Shown: piece by piece, positions 9,123 to 18,544 of the stretch
How the letters are laid out: the number at the start of each line of letters is the position of its first letter
Numbering within the stretch: position 1 is the first letter of the stretch
Assembly: GCF_010093205.1 (NCBI RefSeq)
Contig: NZ_PDWN01000007.1
Span: forward strand, 62,001 to 126,000
Origin: Pseudoxanthomonas daejeonensis
GTDB taxonomy: Bacteria > Pseudomonadota > Gammaproteobacteria > Xanthomonadales > Xanthomonadaceae
DNA length: 64,000 nt
Direction: 5' to 3'
Notes under the pieces: model-generated
What the model was told of the DNA's origin: nothing
Databases searched by the model: none
The model's input: the letters and a program-made list of their open reading frames with translations, nothing else
Translations under genes and position numbers: made by a program

Positions 9123-10073
9123 GTGCCGCAGAACATCCCCTGGTTCGTCCGTGCACGGCTCAAGACCCGGCAGCTCATGCTGCTGATCGCGATCGACGAG
9201 GAAGGCAACATCCATCGCGCCGCCGAAACGCTGGCGATGTCGCAACCGGCCGCCTCCAAGCTGCTCAAGGACCTGGAGGAAATGATCGGGGTGCCGCTGT
9301 TCGAGCGCCTGCCCCGGGGCATGAGCCCGACCTGGTATGGCGAGACCATGATCCGGCACGCGCGTATCGCCCTGGCCAGCCTCGGCGAGGCCGGCGCGGA
9401 GATCGAGGCGCTCAAGGGCGGCCTGGCCGGCAACATCGCGGTCGGCGCGATCGCCGGGCCGGCGATGAGCCTGCTTCCGACCGCGCTGGCGCGGATCGCC
9501 CGGCAGCACCCGGACCTGCGCGTGTCGCTGCTGGTGGAGAGCAGCGACGTCCTGCTGGAACGGCTGGAGCAGAACCGGCTCGATTTCCTGGTCGCGCGGC
9601 TGTTCGAACGCCATGACAAGCGCTACCTGCACTACCAGGCGCTGGCCGAGGAGGATATCTGCGCGATCGCCCGGCCCGGCCATCCGATCCTGGCGCTGGA
9701 TGCCCCCGACCTGGCCGAACTGGCGCGCGCCAGCTGGATCGTGCCGCCGGAGGGCAGCGTGCTGCGCCACCGTTTCGAACTGATGTTCCGCAGCGCCGGC
9801 CTGCAACCGCCGCGGCAGGTGCTGGCGACCACCGCGCTGATGTTCATGACCAAGATGCTGCAGGAGAGCGACTACCTGGCCGTCGTGCCGGTGGACGTCG
9901 CCCGCCACTACGCCGAACACGACATGGTCCGGATCGTGCCGGTGGACCTGTCCTGCAGGATGGACTCGTTCGGGATCATCACCCGCACCGACTGGCTGCT
10001 GTCGCCCGGCGCACGCACGGTGCTGCGTGCGCTGCAGGAGACCGCCACGGAAATCTACGGCGCGCCGGCCTGA
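9123..10073 (+). CDS. LysR-family transcriptional regulator of the arabinose locus
   Basis: DNA-binding regulator (316 aa). The winged HTH is at about residues 8-68 (LKTRQLMLLIAIDEEGNIHR, then LAMSQPAASKLLKDLEE), followed by a type 2 periplasmic-binding-like effector domain beginning near AGNIAVGAIAGP. The GTG at 9123 is chosen because GGAG lies seven bases upstream and the protein begins at the HTH; the open frame extends upstream without similarity. It is divergent from the AraD1-to-GH43 operon and resembles GbpR-type regulators of sugar-binding-protein operons. A sugar or sugar acid is the likely effector (inference). Confidence 0.88.
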   Translation: MPQNIPWFVRARLKTRQLMLLIAIDEEGNIHRAAETLAMSQPAASKLLKDLEEMIGVPLFERLPRGMSPTWYGETMIRHARIALASLGEAGAEIEALKGGLAGNIAVGAIAGPAMSLLPTALARIARQHPDLRVSLLVESSDVLLERLEQNRLDFLVARLFERHDKRYLHYQALAEEDICAIARPGHPILALDAPDLAELARASWIVPPEGSVLRHRFELMFRSAGLQPPRQVLATTALMFMTKMLQESDYLAVVPVDVARHYAEHDMVRIVPVDLSCRMDSFGIITRTDWLLSPGARTVLRALQETATEIYGAPA

Positions 10074-10095
10074 CCCGGCGCCCTGTGGCGCCGGG
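10074..10095 (+). terminator. GC hairpin directly after the LysR gene
   Basis: Perfect inverted repeat CCCGGCGCC / GGCGCCGGG with a four-base loop, starting at the base after the regulator stop codon. There is no T-run, so it may act as a Rho-assisted or weak intrinsic terminator between convergent genes. Confidence 0.5.
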
Positions 10096-10176
10096 CGCGT
10101 CCGGCTGCGCGCAAGCCGTAACGTCGTGGATATAGCGGCATAGCCTTCGCTCGAGGATCGGCGGTCGCTGCGGCGA

Positions 10177-11103
10177 TCAGTCGTGGAACGCGTCGACCTG
10201 TCTGCGCCGACCCAGCATGAACGCATCGGCGACATGGCGCAGCGGCGCGAGGTCGACGTCGGACTCGCCGGCCCGGATGATCGCGACGAAACGCCGGTAC
10301 AGCATCGGATACTCCTGCTCCGGCTGCTCGTGCACCACGCGCCCGTCGATCGACAGCCGGGCGCCGCCCTCGGACAGCAGCATCTCGCCGGCGTCCGTCA
10401 GCGCGACGATGTCCCAGCTCTGCCTGCCGGTCTGGCGCCAGTCGAATTCCGCCGCCAGGTCCAGCCCTTCCGCATCGCTGAAGGTGATCGATGCGGCGAT
10501 CGGCGCATCGCGGTTTTCCGGGAATTCCAGCATCGCCGCGGTGACGAATACCGGGTTCGGCAGGATCCGGGTGACGATGGAAAGCGCGTTGATGCCGGGG
10601 TCGAACACGCCCAGGCCGCCGGGCTGCCAGATCCATTCCTGGCCCGGATGCCACTGGCGCACGTCTTCCTTCCAGGCCACGCGCATCGAGCGGATCCGGG
10701 TGCCGGCGAGGAATTCCCGCGCGGCTTCCACGGCCGGCGCGTAGCGCGAGTGCCAGCTGGCGAAGAGCGAAAGCCCCTTGCCCGCGGCCAGCGCGGCGAG
10801 GCCTTCGACTTCCGAAAGCGTCGCGCCCGGCGGTTTTTCCAGGAACACGTGCTTGCCGGCCGTGAGCGCCTTCACCGCCGCTTCGTAACGATACTGCGGC
10901 GGCATGCACAGCGAGACGGCCTGGATCGACGGTAGCGCCGAGAGCATTGCGTCGATCGAGCTGAAATTTTCTATGCCCTCGACCCGCCCGTGGCGACTCG
11001 CCGCGGCGACCAGCCGGTAGTCGTCGTTGCCGGCCACGGCCGGCAGGTGCTGGTCGCGAACGATCTTGCCGATGCCGACGATGGCGAGGTTGATGGGTGG
11101 CAC
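10177..11103 (-). CDS. L-arabinose 1-dehydrogenase, Gfo/Idh/MocA family
   Basis: NAD(P)-dependent oxidation of L-arabinose (or D-galactose) at C1 to the 1,4-lactone, first step of the non-phosphorylative pathway (308 aa). The Rossmann start is NLAIVGIGKIVRDQHLPAV. The cofactor-domain Lys motif is GKHVFLEKPPGATL. The WKEDVRQWHPGQEWIW and GGLGVFDPGINALSIV stretches closely resemble the characterised Azospirillum brasilense enzyme, including the Lys, Asp and Asn active-site positions. The GTG at 11103 gives the family N terminus; the frame is open further upstream into the epimerase gene. It lies 94 bp downstream of the epimerase on the same strand. Confidence 0.88.
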   Translation of the reverse strand: MPPINLAIVGIGKIVRDQHLPAVAGNDDYRLVAAASRHGRVEGIENFSSIDAMLSALPSIQAVSLCMPPQYRYEAAVKALTAGKHVFLEKPPGATLSEVEGLAALAAGKGLSLFASWHSRYAPAVEAAREFLAGTRIRSMRVAWKEDVRQWHPGQEWIWQPGGLGVFDPGINALSIVTRILPNPVFVTAAMLEFPENRDAPIAASITFSDAEGLDLAAEFDWRQTGRQSWDIVALTDAGEMLLSEGGARLSIDGRVVHEQPEQEYPMLYRRFVAIIRAGESDVDLAPLRHVADAFMLGRRRQVDAFHD

Positions 11104-11197
11104 GGGTGCGGTCTCCGGGGAAGGCCGATCGATGCGGGCATCGGTCGAAGTGCGGTTACGGTAAGGCCTGGTCGATAGCGATTGGACGCTGCTGGCT

Positions 11198-12256
11198 TCA
11201 GGCGCGCTCCAGCGCCGCCGCCACTTCTTCCCAGGGGCGCGCCCGGCCGGGCATGGCGAAGCGGTACTCGATGCGCCGCCGGAAGGTCGTGCCGGGGCGC
11301 AGGATCGCGTCGGGAAACGCAGGCCGGTTCGGCGCATCCGGAAACCCTTGCGGCTCCAGGCACAGTCCGCGCCCGAGGCCCGGGTGCTGCCGGTCCAGCC
11401 CGTGGCCGCCATACAGCTGCAGCGCCGGCGCATCGCTGTCGATGCGCAGCGCGATGCCGCTGTGCGGCGAGTACAGCATCGCCGCGTAGTCGCTGTGCGC
11501 ATCGAGCACGAGGCAGTGGTCGTAGCCGCCTGCCGTGCCCAGTTGCGGATCGCGCCCATCGAAGGCCGCATCGAGCGTGCGCGCGGCGCGGAAATCGAAC
11601 GGTGAACCGGACACGCCAGCGACTTCGCCCAGCGGGATCAGGGCTTCGTCCACCGGCAGGTAACCGCTGGCCGGGACCTGCAGCCACTGCGCCGACGCAG
11701 GCACCGCCGGATCGCCGGCGAGGTTGAAATAGGGGTGGTGGGTCGGGTTGAACGGCGTCGGCCGGTCGCTGGTCGCCTCGAAGTCCAGGCGCAGGCGCGC
11801 GCCCTGCAGCCGATACGTCGCGCGCACGTCGAGGTTGCCGGGATAACCCTCTTCCCCGTGCGGCGAGCGGTAGCGCATCACCAGGGTGGACGCATCGGGG
11901 GCCTCCACCGTCCACAGCCGCCGACCGAAACCGGATGCGCCGCCATGCAGGTGGTTGCGGCCCTGGTTGGCGGTGAGCCGGAGTCGTTCCCCATCCAGCG
12001 TGCAGGCCGCGCCGGCGATGCGGTTGCCGAAGCGCCCGACCAGGATGCCGAGGTAGGCCGGATCGTCGTGATAGGCCTGCGCGTCGCCCAAGCCGAGCAC
12101 CAGCCCGGTACGACCGTGGGCACCGGGGAACTCCAGCCGCGCCAGGATGCCGCCCAGGTCGAGGATCTCCGCCGACAGCCCCTCCGCATCCCCCAGCGTC
12201 CAGGCATGCACGGGGGTGCCGTCATCCAGCCGGCCGAATGGCCTCGTTCGCGTCAT
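11198..12256 (-). CDS. Aldose 1-epimerase (mutarotase)
   Basis: Interconverts alpha and beta anomers of the sugar before oxidation (352 aa). The GalM fold is evident: ILDLGGILARLEFP near the N terminus, LVGRFGNRIAGAACTLDG, then NHLHGGASGFGRRLW, the catalytic-His stretch FNPTHHPYFNLAGD, and GGYDHCLVLD. In GalM the catalytic pair is a His and a late Glu; LCLEPQGFPDAPN near residue 305-320 carries the likely Glu. The ATG at 12256 has a GGGGAACCGGGG stretch upstream. It is probably co-transcribed with the dehydrogenase and divergent from the aldonate dehydratase. It has no obvious signal peptide, so it is probably cytoplasmic. Confidence 0.9.
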   Translation of the reverse strand: MTRTRPFGRLDDGTPVHAWTLGDAEGLSAEILDLGGILARLEFPGAHGRTGLVLGLGDAQAYHDDPAYLGILVGRFGNRIAGAACTLDGERLRLTANQGRNHLHGGASGFGRRLWTVEAPDASTLVMRYRSPHGEEGYPGNLDVRATYRLQGARLRLDFEATSDRPTPFNPTHHPYFNLAGDPAVPASAQWLQVPASGYLPVDEALIPLGEVAGVSGSPFDFRAARTLDAAFDGRDPQLGTAGGYDHCLVLDAHSDYAAMLYSPHSGIALRIDSDAPALQLYGGHGLDRQHPGLGRGLCLEPQGFPDAPNRPAFPDAILRPGTTFRRRIEYRFAMPGRARPWEEVAAALERA

Positions 12257-12635
12257 CCCCGGTTCCCCTGCCCGCTTCCGGCCGCGACCCGGCCGCGCGC
12301 AGGATAGTCGCGGCGCCCCGGACCCACCAATGTCATCAGGGGCATGGCAGGCGCCCCGAATGGAATAGCTGCGCACAGGCCTGCGACCGCATGGATCGCA
12401 TCGCGTTCCCGGGAAGGGGTGTCTCGCGCATCCCCGCCGGCGCCCAGACAAGGGAAAACAGGGCGCCCTCTGCGGCCCACGCTCGATTGCAATACGCGTA
12501 TCGATCCGGGCGCATTTGTTATTTTTCGGGCATTCCCCCGACGGGTAGCATCGTCGCGCAACGGACCGCACCGGGCTGCCTGGAATAGGTGGCGTTGCGG
12601 CCGAATCCACCCGCCGGGCAGGAATCCCCGATCGC
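12257..12635. promoter_or_regulatory. Divergent promoter region between epimerase and sugar-acid dehydratase
   Basis: A 379-bp non-coding stretch separating two divergent arabinose transcription units. It contains the perfect 10-bp palindrome ATACGCGTAT (12492-12501) followed by an AT-richer segment (CATTTGTTATTTTTCGG, around 12513-12529). The half-site ATAC/GTAT and the CATTTGT string both recur in the palindrome beside the LysR gene at 9094-9109, so this may be a second site for the same regulator. No gene is visible here. Confidence 0.4.
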
Positions 12636-14360
12636 ATGAGCGACTCCAGCAAACCGCCCTTTCGCAGCCGCCAGTGGTTCGGCCGGGAGGGCAAGCAGGG
12701 CTTCTATTACCGCAGCTGGCTCAAGGGGCTGGGACTGCCGCACGACCTGTTCGACGGTCGGCCGGTGATCGGCATCTGCAATACCTGGTCGGAGCTCACC
12801 CCGTGCAACAGCTCACTGCGCGAGCTGGCCGAGCACGTCAAGCGCGGCGTCTACGAGGCCGGTGGCTTTCCGCTCGAATTCCCGGTGATGTCGCTTGGCG
12901 AAACGCAAATTCGGCCGACCGCGATGCTGTTCCGCAACCTGGCCAGCATGGAGGCGGAGGAGTCGATCCGCGCCAACCCCATCGACGGCGTGGTGCTGCT
13001 GATGGGTTGCGACAAGACCACGCCGTCGCTGCTGATGGGCGCGGCCAGCGTCGACCTGCCCACGATCGGTGTGTCCGCCGGGCCGTCGCTGTCGGGCAAC
13101 TGGCGCGGCAAGCCGCTGGGCTCGGGCACCGGCGTGATCGAGATGTCGGAGATGGTCCGCGCCGGCACCCTTTCGCAGGACGAGTTCACCGAAGCCGAGT
13201 CGTGCATGCAGCGCTCCACGGGCAGCTGCATGACCATGGGCACCGCCTCGACGATGGCCAGCATGGTCGAGGCGCTGGGCATGTCGCTGCCGGAGAACGC
13301 GGCGATCCCGGCGGTGGACGCGCGCCGCTTCCGCCTGGCGCACCTGTCGGGCCGGCGCATCGTGGAGATGGTGCGCGAGGACCTGCGCATGTCCAGGATC
13401 CTGACCCGGGCGGCGTTCGCCAACGCGATCCGCGCCAATGCCGCGATCGGCGGATCGACCAACGCGGTAATCCACCTGCTGGCGATCGCCGGCCGGCTGG
13501 GCGTCGAACTCTCACTGGACGACTGGGACGCGCTGGGTTCGCGCCTGCCCTGCCTGGTCAACCTCAAGCCGTCCGGCGAATACCTGATGGAGGATTTCTG
13601 CTACGCCGGCGGGCTGCCCGCGGTGCTGCGCGAGATCGCCGCGCAACTGGACCTGGACGCCATCACCGCCAACGGCCGCACGCTGGGCGAGAACATCGCA
13701 CAGGCGCCGTGCTGGAACCGCGAGGTGATCCGTCCGCTTGCGCAGCCCGTGCGCGCCGAGGCGGGCATCGCCGTACTGCGCGGCAACCTGGCCCCCGACG
13801 GCGCGGTGATCAAGCCGTCGGCCGCCTCGCCGCAGCTGCTGCGCCACCGGGGCCGCGCGGTGGTGTTCGAGAGCATCGAGGAGTTCAAGGCACGCATCGA
13901 CGACGAGGCGCTGGACATCGACGAGACCTGCGTGATGGTGCTGAAGAACTGCGGCCCGCGCGGATATCCCGGCATGGCCGAGGTCGGCAACATGCCTTTG
14001 CCGCCCAAGCTGCTGCGGCGCGGCGTCACCGACCTGGTCCGCATCTCCGACGCGCGCATGAGCGGCACCGCCTACGGCACCGTGGTCCTGCACGTCTCGC
14101 CCGAGGCCGCCACCGGCGGGCCGCTGGCGCTGGTGCGCGAGGGCGATTTCATCGAACTGGACGTGCCGGGCCGGCGCCTGCACCTGGACGTCGACGAGGC
14201 CGAGCTGGCGCGTCGCCGCGCGGAATGGACCGCGCCGCCGGCACCGGCGCGCGGCTGGTCCAAGCTGTACGTGGACCACGTGCAGCAGGCCCACCTGGGC
14301 GCGGACCTGGACTTCCTGGTCGGCGGCAGCGGCGATGCGGTCGGCCGCGACTCGCACTGA
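12636..14360 (+). CDS. IlvD/Edd-family sugar-acid dehydratase, probable L-arabinonate dehydratase
   Basis: Iron-sulfur dehydratase converting L-arabinonate to 2-keto-3-deoxy-L-arabinonate (574 aa). The cluster-ligand regions of the IlvD/Edd family are present: GICNTWSELTPCN (about 46-58), LLMGCDKTTPSLLMGA (about 125), and STGSCMTMGTASTM (about 195). AAIGGSTNAVIHLLA and DLVRISDARMSGTAYG follow later. Length and motifs fit the pentonate-dehydratase branch (AraC of Azospirillum, XylD) rather than dihydroxy-acid dehydratase, and all neighbours are arabinose genes. The first gene of a plus-strand pair with GH127. Confidence 0.87.
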   Translation: MSDSSKPPFRSRQWFGREGKQGFYYRSWLKGLGLPHDLFDGRPVIGICNTWSELTPCNSSLRELAEHVKRGVYEAGGFPLEFPVMSLGETQIRPTAMLFRNLASMEAEESIRANPIDGVVLLMGCDKTTPSLLMGAASVDLPTIGVSAGPSLSGNWRGKPLGSGTGVIEMSEMVRAGTLSQDEFTEAESCMQRSTGSCMTMGTASTMASMVEALGMSLPENAAIPAVDARRFRLAHLSGRRIVEMVREDLRMSRILTRAAFANAIRANAAIGGSTNAVIHLLAIAGRLGVELSLDDWDALGSRLPCLVNLKPSGEYLMEDFCYAGGLPAVLREIAAQLDLDAITANGRTLGENIAQAPCWNREVIRPLAQPVRAEAGIAVLRGNLAPDGAVIKPSAASPQLLRHRGRAVVFESIEEFKARIDDEALDIDETCVMVLKNCGPRGYPGMAEVGNMPLPPKLLRRGVTDLVRISDARMSGTAYGTVVLHVSPEAATGGPLALVREGDFIELDVPGRRLHLDVDEAELARRRAEWTAPPAPARGWSKLYVDHVQQAHLGADLDFLVGGSGDAVGRDSH

Positions 14361-14372
14361 ATTCCGGGATTG

Positions 14373-14419
14373 CCCCGCCCCGTTTCCGGCCCGGACCGGA
14401 ACTCCCGTGCGGGGCGGGG
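14373..14419 (+). terminator. Long GC stem between dehydratase and GH127 genes
   Basis: CCCCGCCCC (14373-14381) pairs perfectly with GGGGCGGGG (14411-14419). The intervening sequence contains a second dyad (TTCCGG...CCGGAA). The T-rich ACTTTCTCTCC follows. It could attenuate read-through into the GH127 gene. Confidence 0.5.
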
Positions 14420-14462
14420 ACTTTCTCTCCGACGGGCCCAGGCCCGGCCCGCTGCGCTGAGC

Positions 14463-16907
14463 ATGGCTACGCGGCAATTCCAGGGCGTGGACGCCGACCG
14501 GCGCAGGCTGCTGGGCGCGCTTGTGCCGGCGGCGCTCCTGCCGCTGGTACCGCCGCTGGCACGCGGCGCCACCGCGCCCGCGGCGCGGTCGCTGCACCTC
14601 CCCGCACCCGGTGACGTGCGCCTGGGTGAGGGCCTCTTCGCCCGATCGAATGCACTCAACCTGCGATATCTCGCCACGCTGGACATGGACCGGCTGCTGG
14701 CGCCGTGCCGGATCGAAGCCGGCCTGCCCTCGCCCGCGCCGAAGTATCCGAACTGGGAATCGATGGGCCTGGACGGCCACACCGCCGGCCACTACCTGTC
14801 GGCACTGGCGCAGCAGGCCGCGCAGGGCGATGCGGATATGCGCCGCCGGCTCGACTACATGGTCCAGGCGATGGCCGCGTGCCAGCGCGCCAACGGCGAC
14901 GGCTACGTCGGTGGCGTACCGGGCGGTCGCGTGCTGTGGCAACGGGTCGCATCCGGCAACTTCCAGGCGGAGTCGTTCTCGCTGGAAGGGGCGTGGGTGC
15001 CGTTCTACAACCTGCACAAGACCTTCGCCGGCCTGCGCGATGCCTGGCTACTGACTGGCCAGGCGCAGGCGCGCGCGGTGCTGGTCGGCTTCGCCGACTG
15101 GGCGGAGCGGCTCGTCGCCCACCTCGACGACGTGCAACTGCAGCGCGTGCTCGACACCGAACACGGCGGCATGAACGAAGTGCTGGCCGACGTATGCGCC
15201 ATCACCGGCGATCGTCGCTACCTGGCACTGGCGCGGCGCTTCTCGCACCGCGCCCTGCTCGATCCGCTCCTGCGCGGCGAGGACACGCTGGACGGCCTGC
15301 ATGCCAACACCCAGATTCCCAAAGTGATCGGTTTTGCCCGCATCGGCGAGCTCGACGGCGACGAAGCGTGGATCGACGCGGCGCGATTCTTCTGGGAACG
15401 GGTCGCCCTGCACCGCAGCATCGCTTTCGGCGGCAACAGCGTGCGCGAGCACTTCAATCCGGCTGGCGACTTTTCGCCGATGGTGCAATCGCGCGAAGGA
15501 CCGGAAACCTGCAACAGCTACAACATGCTGCGCCTGACCCTGCTGCTGGACCGGCTGCGCCCGGATCCGCGGCATGCGGACTTCTACGAGCGCACGCTGT
15601 TCAACCACATCCTCTCCACCCAGCATCCGCAGCATGGCGGACTGGTCTACTTCACACCGGTCCGCCCACGCCACTACAGGGTGTATTCGCAGCCGCAGGA
15701 GTGCTTCTGGTGCTGCGTGGGCAGCGGCATGGAAAACCATGGGCGCCACGCCGCGTTCGTCTACGCGCACGACGAAGGGACGGTGCGGGTCAACCTGTAC
15801 CTGGATTCGCAGCTGCGCCGGCCCGGGCGCGGACTGGTATTGAGCCAGCTGACGCGTTTCCCGGAAGAGCCGCGCAGCGAACTCCGGCTGTCGCTGGAGC
15901 GGCCGCAGAAGTTCGCGCTGGAGCTGCGCCATCCGCACTGGCTGCAGGGGCCGCTGCAGGTGATGGTCAACGGCCGCGCCTGGCCCCTGCAATCCACGCC
16001 GTCCTCGTACGCGCGCATCGAGCGTCGCTGGAAGGACGGCGACCGGGTCGAGATCGCGCTGCCGATGCACACGCGGATCGAGGCCCTGCCCGACGGATCG
16101 GACTGGGTCGCGGTGATGCATGGCCCGCTGATGCTGGCCGCGCGCACCGGCGAGGAAGACCTCGAAGGCCTGGTCGCCGATGCCGGCCGTGGCAGCCACA
16201 TCGCGCCGGGTCCGTACCAGCCGCTGGACCGGGCGCCGATGCTGGTCGGCGATCGCGACGCATTGGCCTCCGGCATCGTCCCGCTGGACGATCCACTGGT
16301 GTTCAGCGCCGCTGGACTGGTCCAGCCCGCCGGATTCGGCGCGCTGCGCATGGAGCCGCTGTACCGCGTGCACGACGCGCGCTACATGGCGTACTGGCGG
16401 ACCACGACAGTCGCGGGGTATCCGGCCCTCCTGGCCGCGGTCGAGGTCGAGGAACGCGCGCGCCAGGCGCTCGAAATACGCACCGTGGACCGGGTGCAGC
16501 CGGGCGAACAACAGCCGGAAGTGGAGCATGGCTACCAGGGCCGGGATTCGGCGACGGGCCTGCACCTGGGCCGGCGCTGGCGTGATGCCGGCGATGCATT
16601 CGGCTACCGCCTGGCGGCTCCGCCGGTCATCGGCGACGACACGCCGCTGGCGCTGCGCTTGACCCTGTTCGGCGGCGACTGGCATGTCGCCATGGTCGTG
16701 CAGGCCAATGGCGTCGAGCTGGCGACGCTGCAGTTCGATGGCTCGGATGTGGACGATTTCATCGAGCGCGAGATCGCCCTGCCACCGGCGCTGGCCGGTG
16801 CGGCGCGCGACGGCGGCCTCGAGGTGCGTTTCATCGCCCACAACACCCGCCGCACCCCGCGCCTGTTCGACCTGCGCCTGCTGCGTACGGACGCAGCATC
16901 GCCCTGA
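14463..16907 (+). CDS. GH127 family beta-L-arabinofuranosidase (DUF1680)
   Basis: Exported hydrolase expected to release beta-L-arabinofuranose (814 aa). The N terminus has a Tat-like signal (DADRRRLLGALVPAALLPLV), and AHA-rich sequence ends near residue 42. The catalytic alpha/alpha barrel contains GMNEVLADVCAITGD. In Bifidobacterium HypBA1 a zinc ion is held by one Glu and three Cys, one Cys being the nucleophile. The equivalents here are E348 and C350 in PETCNSYNM, and C417/C418 in FWCCVGSGMEN. Beta-sandwich domains follow. The ATG at 14463 has only a weak ribosome-binding site; an upstream in-frame start is possible but would break the signal peptide. Confidence 0.9.
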   Translation: MATRQFQGVDADRRRLLGALVPAALLPLVPPLARGATAPAARSLHLPAPGDVRLGEGLFARSNALNLRYLATLDMDRLLAPCRIEAGLPSPAPKYPNWESMGLDGHTAGHYLSALAQQAAQGDADMRRRLDYMVQAMAACQRANGDGYVGGVPGGRVLWQRVASGNFQAESFSLEGAWVPFYNLHKTFAGLRDAWLLTGQAQARAVLVGFADWAERLVAHLDDVQLQRVLDTEHGGMNEVLADVCAITGDRRYLALARRFSHRALLDPLLRGEDTLDGLHANTQIPKVIGFARIGELDGDEAWIDAARFFWERVALHRSIAFGGNSVREHFNPAGDFSPMVQSREGPETCNSYNMLRLTLLLDRLRPDPRHADFYERTLFNHILSTQHPQHGGLVYFTPVRPRHYRVYSQPQECFWCCVGSGMENHGRHAAFVYAHDEGTVRVNLYLDSQLRRPGRGLVLSQLTRFPEEPRSELRLSLERPQKFALELRHPHWLQGPLQVMVNGRAWPLQSTPSSYARIERRWKDGDRVEIALPMHTRIEALPDGSDWVAVMHGPLMLAARTGEEDLEGLVADAGRGSHIAPGPYQPLDRAPMLVGDRDALASGIVPLDDPLVFSAAGLVQPAGFGALRMEPLYRVHDARYMAYWRTTTVAGYPALLAAVEVEERARQALEIRTVDRVQPGEQQPEVEHGYQGRDSATGLHLGRRWRDAGDAFGYRLAAPPVIGDDTPLALRLTLFGGDWHVAMVVQANGVELATLQFDGSDVDDFIEREIALPPALAGAARDGGLEVRFIAHNTRRTPRLFDLRLLRTDAASP

Positions 16908-16913
16908 ATCTCC

Positions 16914-16937
16914 GGCCGCCGCTGATCGGCGGCGGCC
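16914..16937. terminator. Hairpin between convergent GH127 and GH51 genes
   Basis: GGCCGCCG and CGGCGGCC form an eight-bp stem in the 86-bp gap between two convergent genes. It could serve both, although there is no T-tract. Confidence 0.45.
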
Positions 16938-16993
16938 ATCGGCAGGTCAGCCGGCATGGCGCAGCCCCGCCACGGGGCCGTGCCGGCGCCGGA

Positions 16994-18544
16994 TCAGTTC
17001 GCCTTCAGCCCCACCACCGCCACCGAATGCGGCGGCAGGCGCAGCTTCCCACCGTCCAGCTTCACCGGCACCGGTGCCACGGTCCGCTTCGCCTCGAACG
17101 TGTTGACCGAATCCATCCGCGGCGCGGTGAGCAACTGGCCGCTGGCCGAAGCCGGATCGAAGCCGGCAACGTCCAGGGCCACTTCCACCGGGCGGGTCGG
17201 ATCGATGTTGGTCACCGCTATCCAGAGCGTTCCCTGCGCGTCCCTGGCGGCGATCGCATCCACCCGCGGCAGGACGATGTCGCCGACCTTGTAGCTGCCC
17301 TTGTCGAAGGCCACCGGCACGAAGGTCGCGTCCTGGAACGGGACGTACATGTGGAACACGTGGTAAGTCGGCGTCAGCAGCATCTTCTCCTTGTCGGTGA
17401 AGATCATCGCCTGCAGCACGTTGACCATCTGCGCGATGTTGGCCATGCGCACGCGCTCGGCGTGGCGGGCGAAGATGTTGATGTTGAGCGCGGCCAGGAT
17501 CGCATCGCGCATCGAGTTCTGCTGGACCAGGAAGCCGGGGGTGCTGCCCTCGGTGGGCGCCAGCCAGGAACCCCACTCGTCCACCACCAGCGCGACCTTC
17601 TTCTCCGGGTCGTAGCGGTCCATGATCGCCGCGTGGGTGCGGATCATCTGGTCCATGCCCAGCGTTTCATGCAGGAACTTCGCGTATTCGGCCTCGCCGA
17701 AACCGGTGGCCTTGATGCTCGGCGGCCAGCCGTTGATGGTGTAGTTGTGCAGCGACAGCCCGTCGAGGTTCCAGCTCCAGACCCGCTCGGACCAGGCCTT
17801 CATCACCGCCTCGGTGTACTCGGTCTTGGCCCCGTCCGGGCCGACCGCGATCTGCTTCATCTTCTGCGACGGGTCGTAGTTGCGCGTGTAGCGGGCGAAG
17901 ACCTTCATCAGGTCGACGTAGTAGTCGCCCGACATGGCGCCGCCGCACCCCCAGTTCTCGTTGCCCAGGCCGACGAAGGGCACCTGGAACGCCTCCTTGC
18001 GGCCGTTGGCGATACGCTCCTTCGCCAGCGCGGTCGGATGCACCGCGGTCATGTATTCGAGCCAGTCCGCCGCCTCCTGCACGGTGCCCGAGCCGACGTT
18101 GACCGACACATAGGCATCGGCGCCGACCTGTTCGATGAAGTCGAAGAACTCGTGGGTGCCGAACTCGTTCGGCTCCATCACCCCGCCCCAGTTGGTGTTG
18201 ACCATCGCGCGACGCTGGTCCTTCGGCCCGATGCCGTTGCGCCAGTGGTACTCGTCGGCGAAGCAGCCGCCCGGCCAACGGATGTTCGGCACCTTCAGGT
18301 CGCGCAGCGCGGCAACGACGTCGTTGCGGACGCCGCGGGTGTTGGGAATCTTCGAATCCTTGCCGACCCAGATGCCCTCGTAGATGCCGTGACCCAGGTG
18401 CTCGGCGAACTGGCCGAAGATGTGGCGGTCGATCGTGGGACCCGGCTTGCCGGCATCCACCTTGACGACGACGTCCTGGGCGAAGGCAGGCAGCGCGGAC
18501 GCGCTCGCGATGGCCAGGGCCAGCAGGGTTGATCGCAGGTGCAT
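16994..18544 (-). CDS. GH51 family alpha-L-arabinofuranosidase
   Basis: Exported retaining arabinofuranosidase (516 aa). A cleavable signal peptide ends at about residue 22 (ASASALPAFAQ). The (beta/alpha)8 barrel opens with GPTIDRHIFGQFAEHLG and contains NIRWPGGCFADEYHW. The acid/base is E196 in VGLGNENWGCGG and the nucleophile is E323 in LVVDEWGSW. A C-terminal beta-sandwich ends in SVAVVGLKAN. It completes a set with GH43 and GH127 for arabinan side chains and arabino-oligosaccharides. It is transcribed away from the mobile element whose left end lies 356 bp upstream. Confidence 0.93.
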   Translation of the reverse strand: MHLRSTLLALAIASASALPAFAQDVVVKVDAGKPGPTIDRHIFGQFAEHLGHGIYEGIWVGKDSKIPNTRGVRNDVVAALRDLKVPNIRWPGGCFADEYHWRNGIGPKDQRRAMVNTNWGGVMEPNEFGTHEFFDFIEQVGADAYVSVNVGSGTVQEAADWLEYMTAVHPTALAKERIANGRKEAFQVPFVGLGNENWGCGGAMSGDYYVDLMKVFARYTRNYDPSQKMKQIAVGPDGAKTEYTEAVMKAWSERVWSWNLDGLSLHNYTINGWPPSIKATGFGEAEYAKFLHETLGMDQMIRTHAAIMDRYDPEKKVALVVDEWGSWLAPTEGSTPGFLVQQNSMRDAILAALNINIFARHAERVRMANIAQMVNVLQAMIFTDKEKMLLTPTYHVFHMYVPFQDATFVPVAFDKGSYKVGDIVLPRVDAIAARDAQGTLWIAVTNIDPTRPVEVALDVAGFDPASASGQLLTAPRMDSVNTFEAKRTVAPVPVKLDGGKLRLPPHSVAVVGLKAN

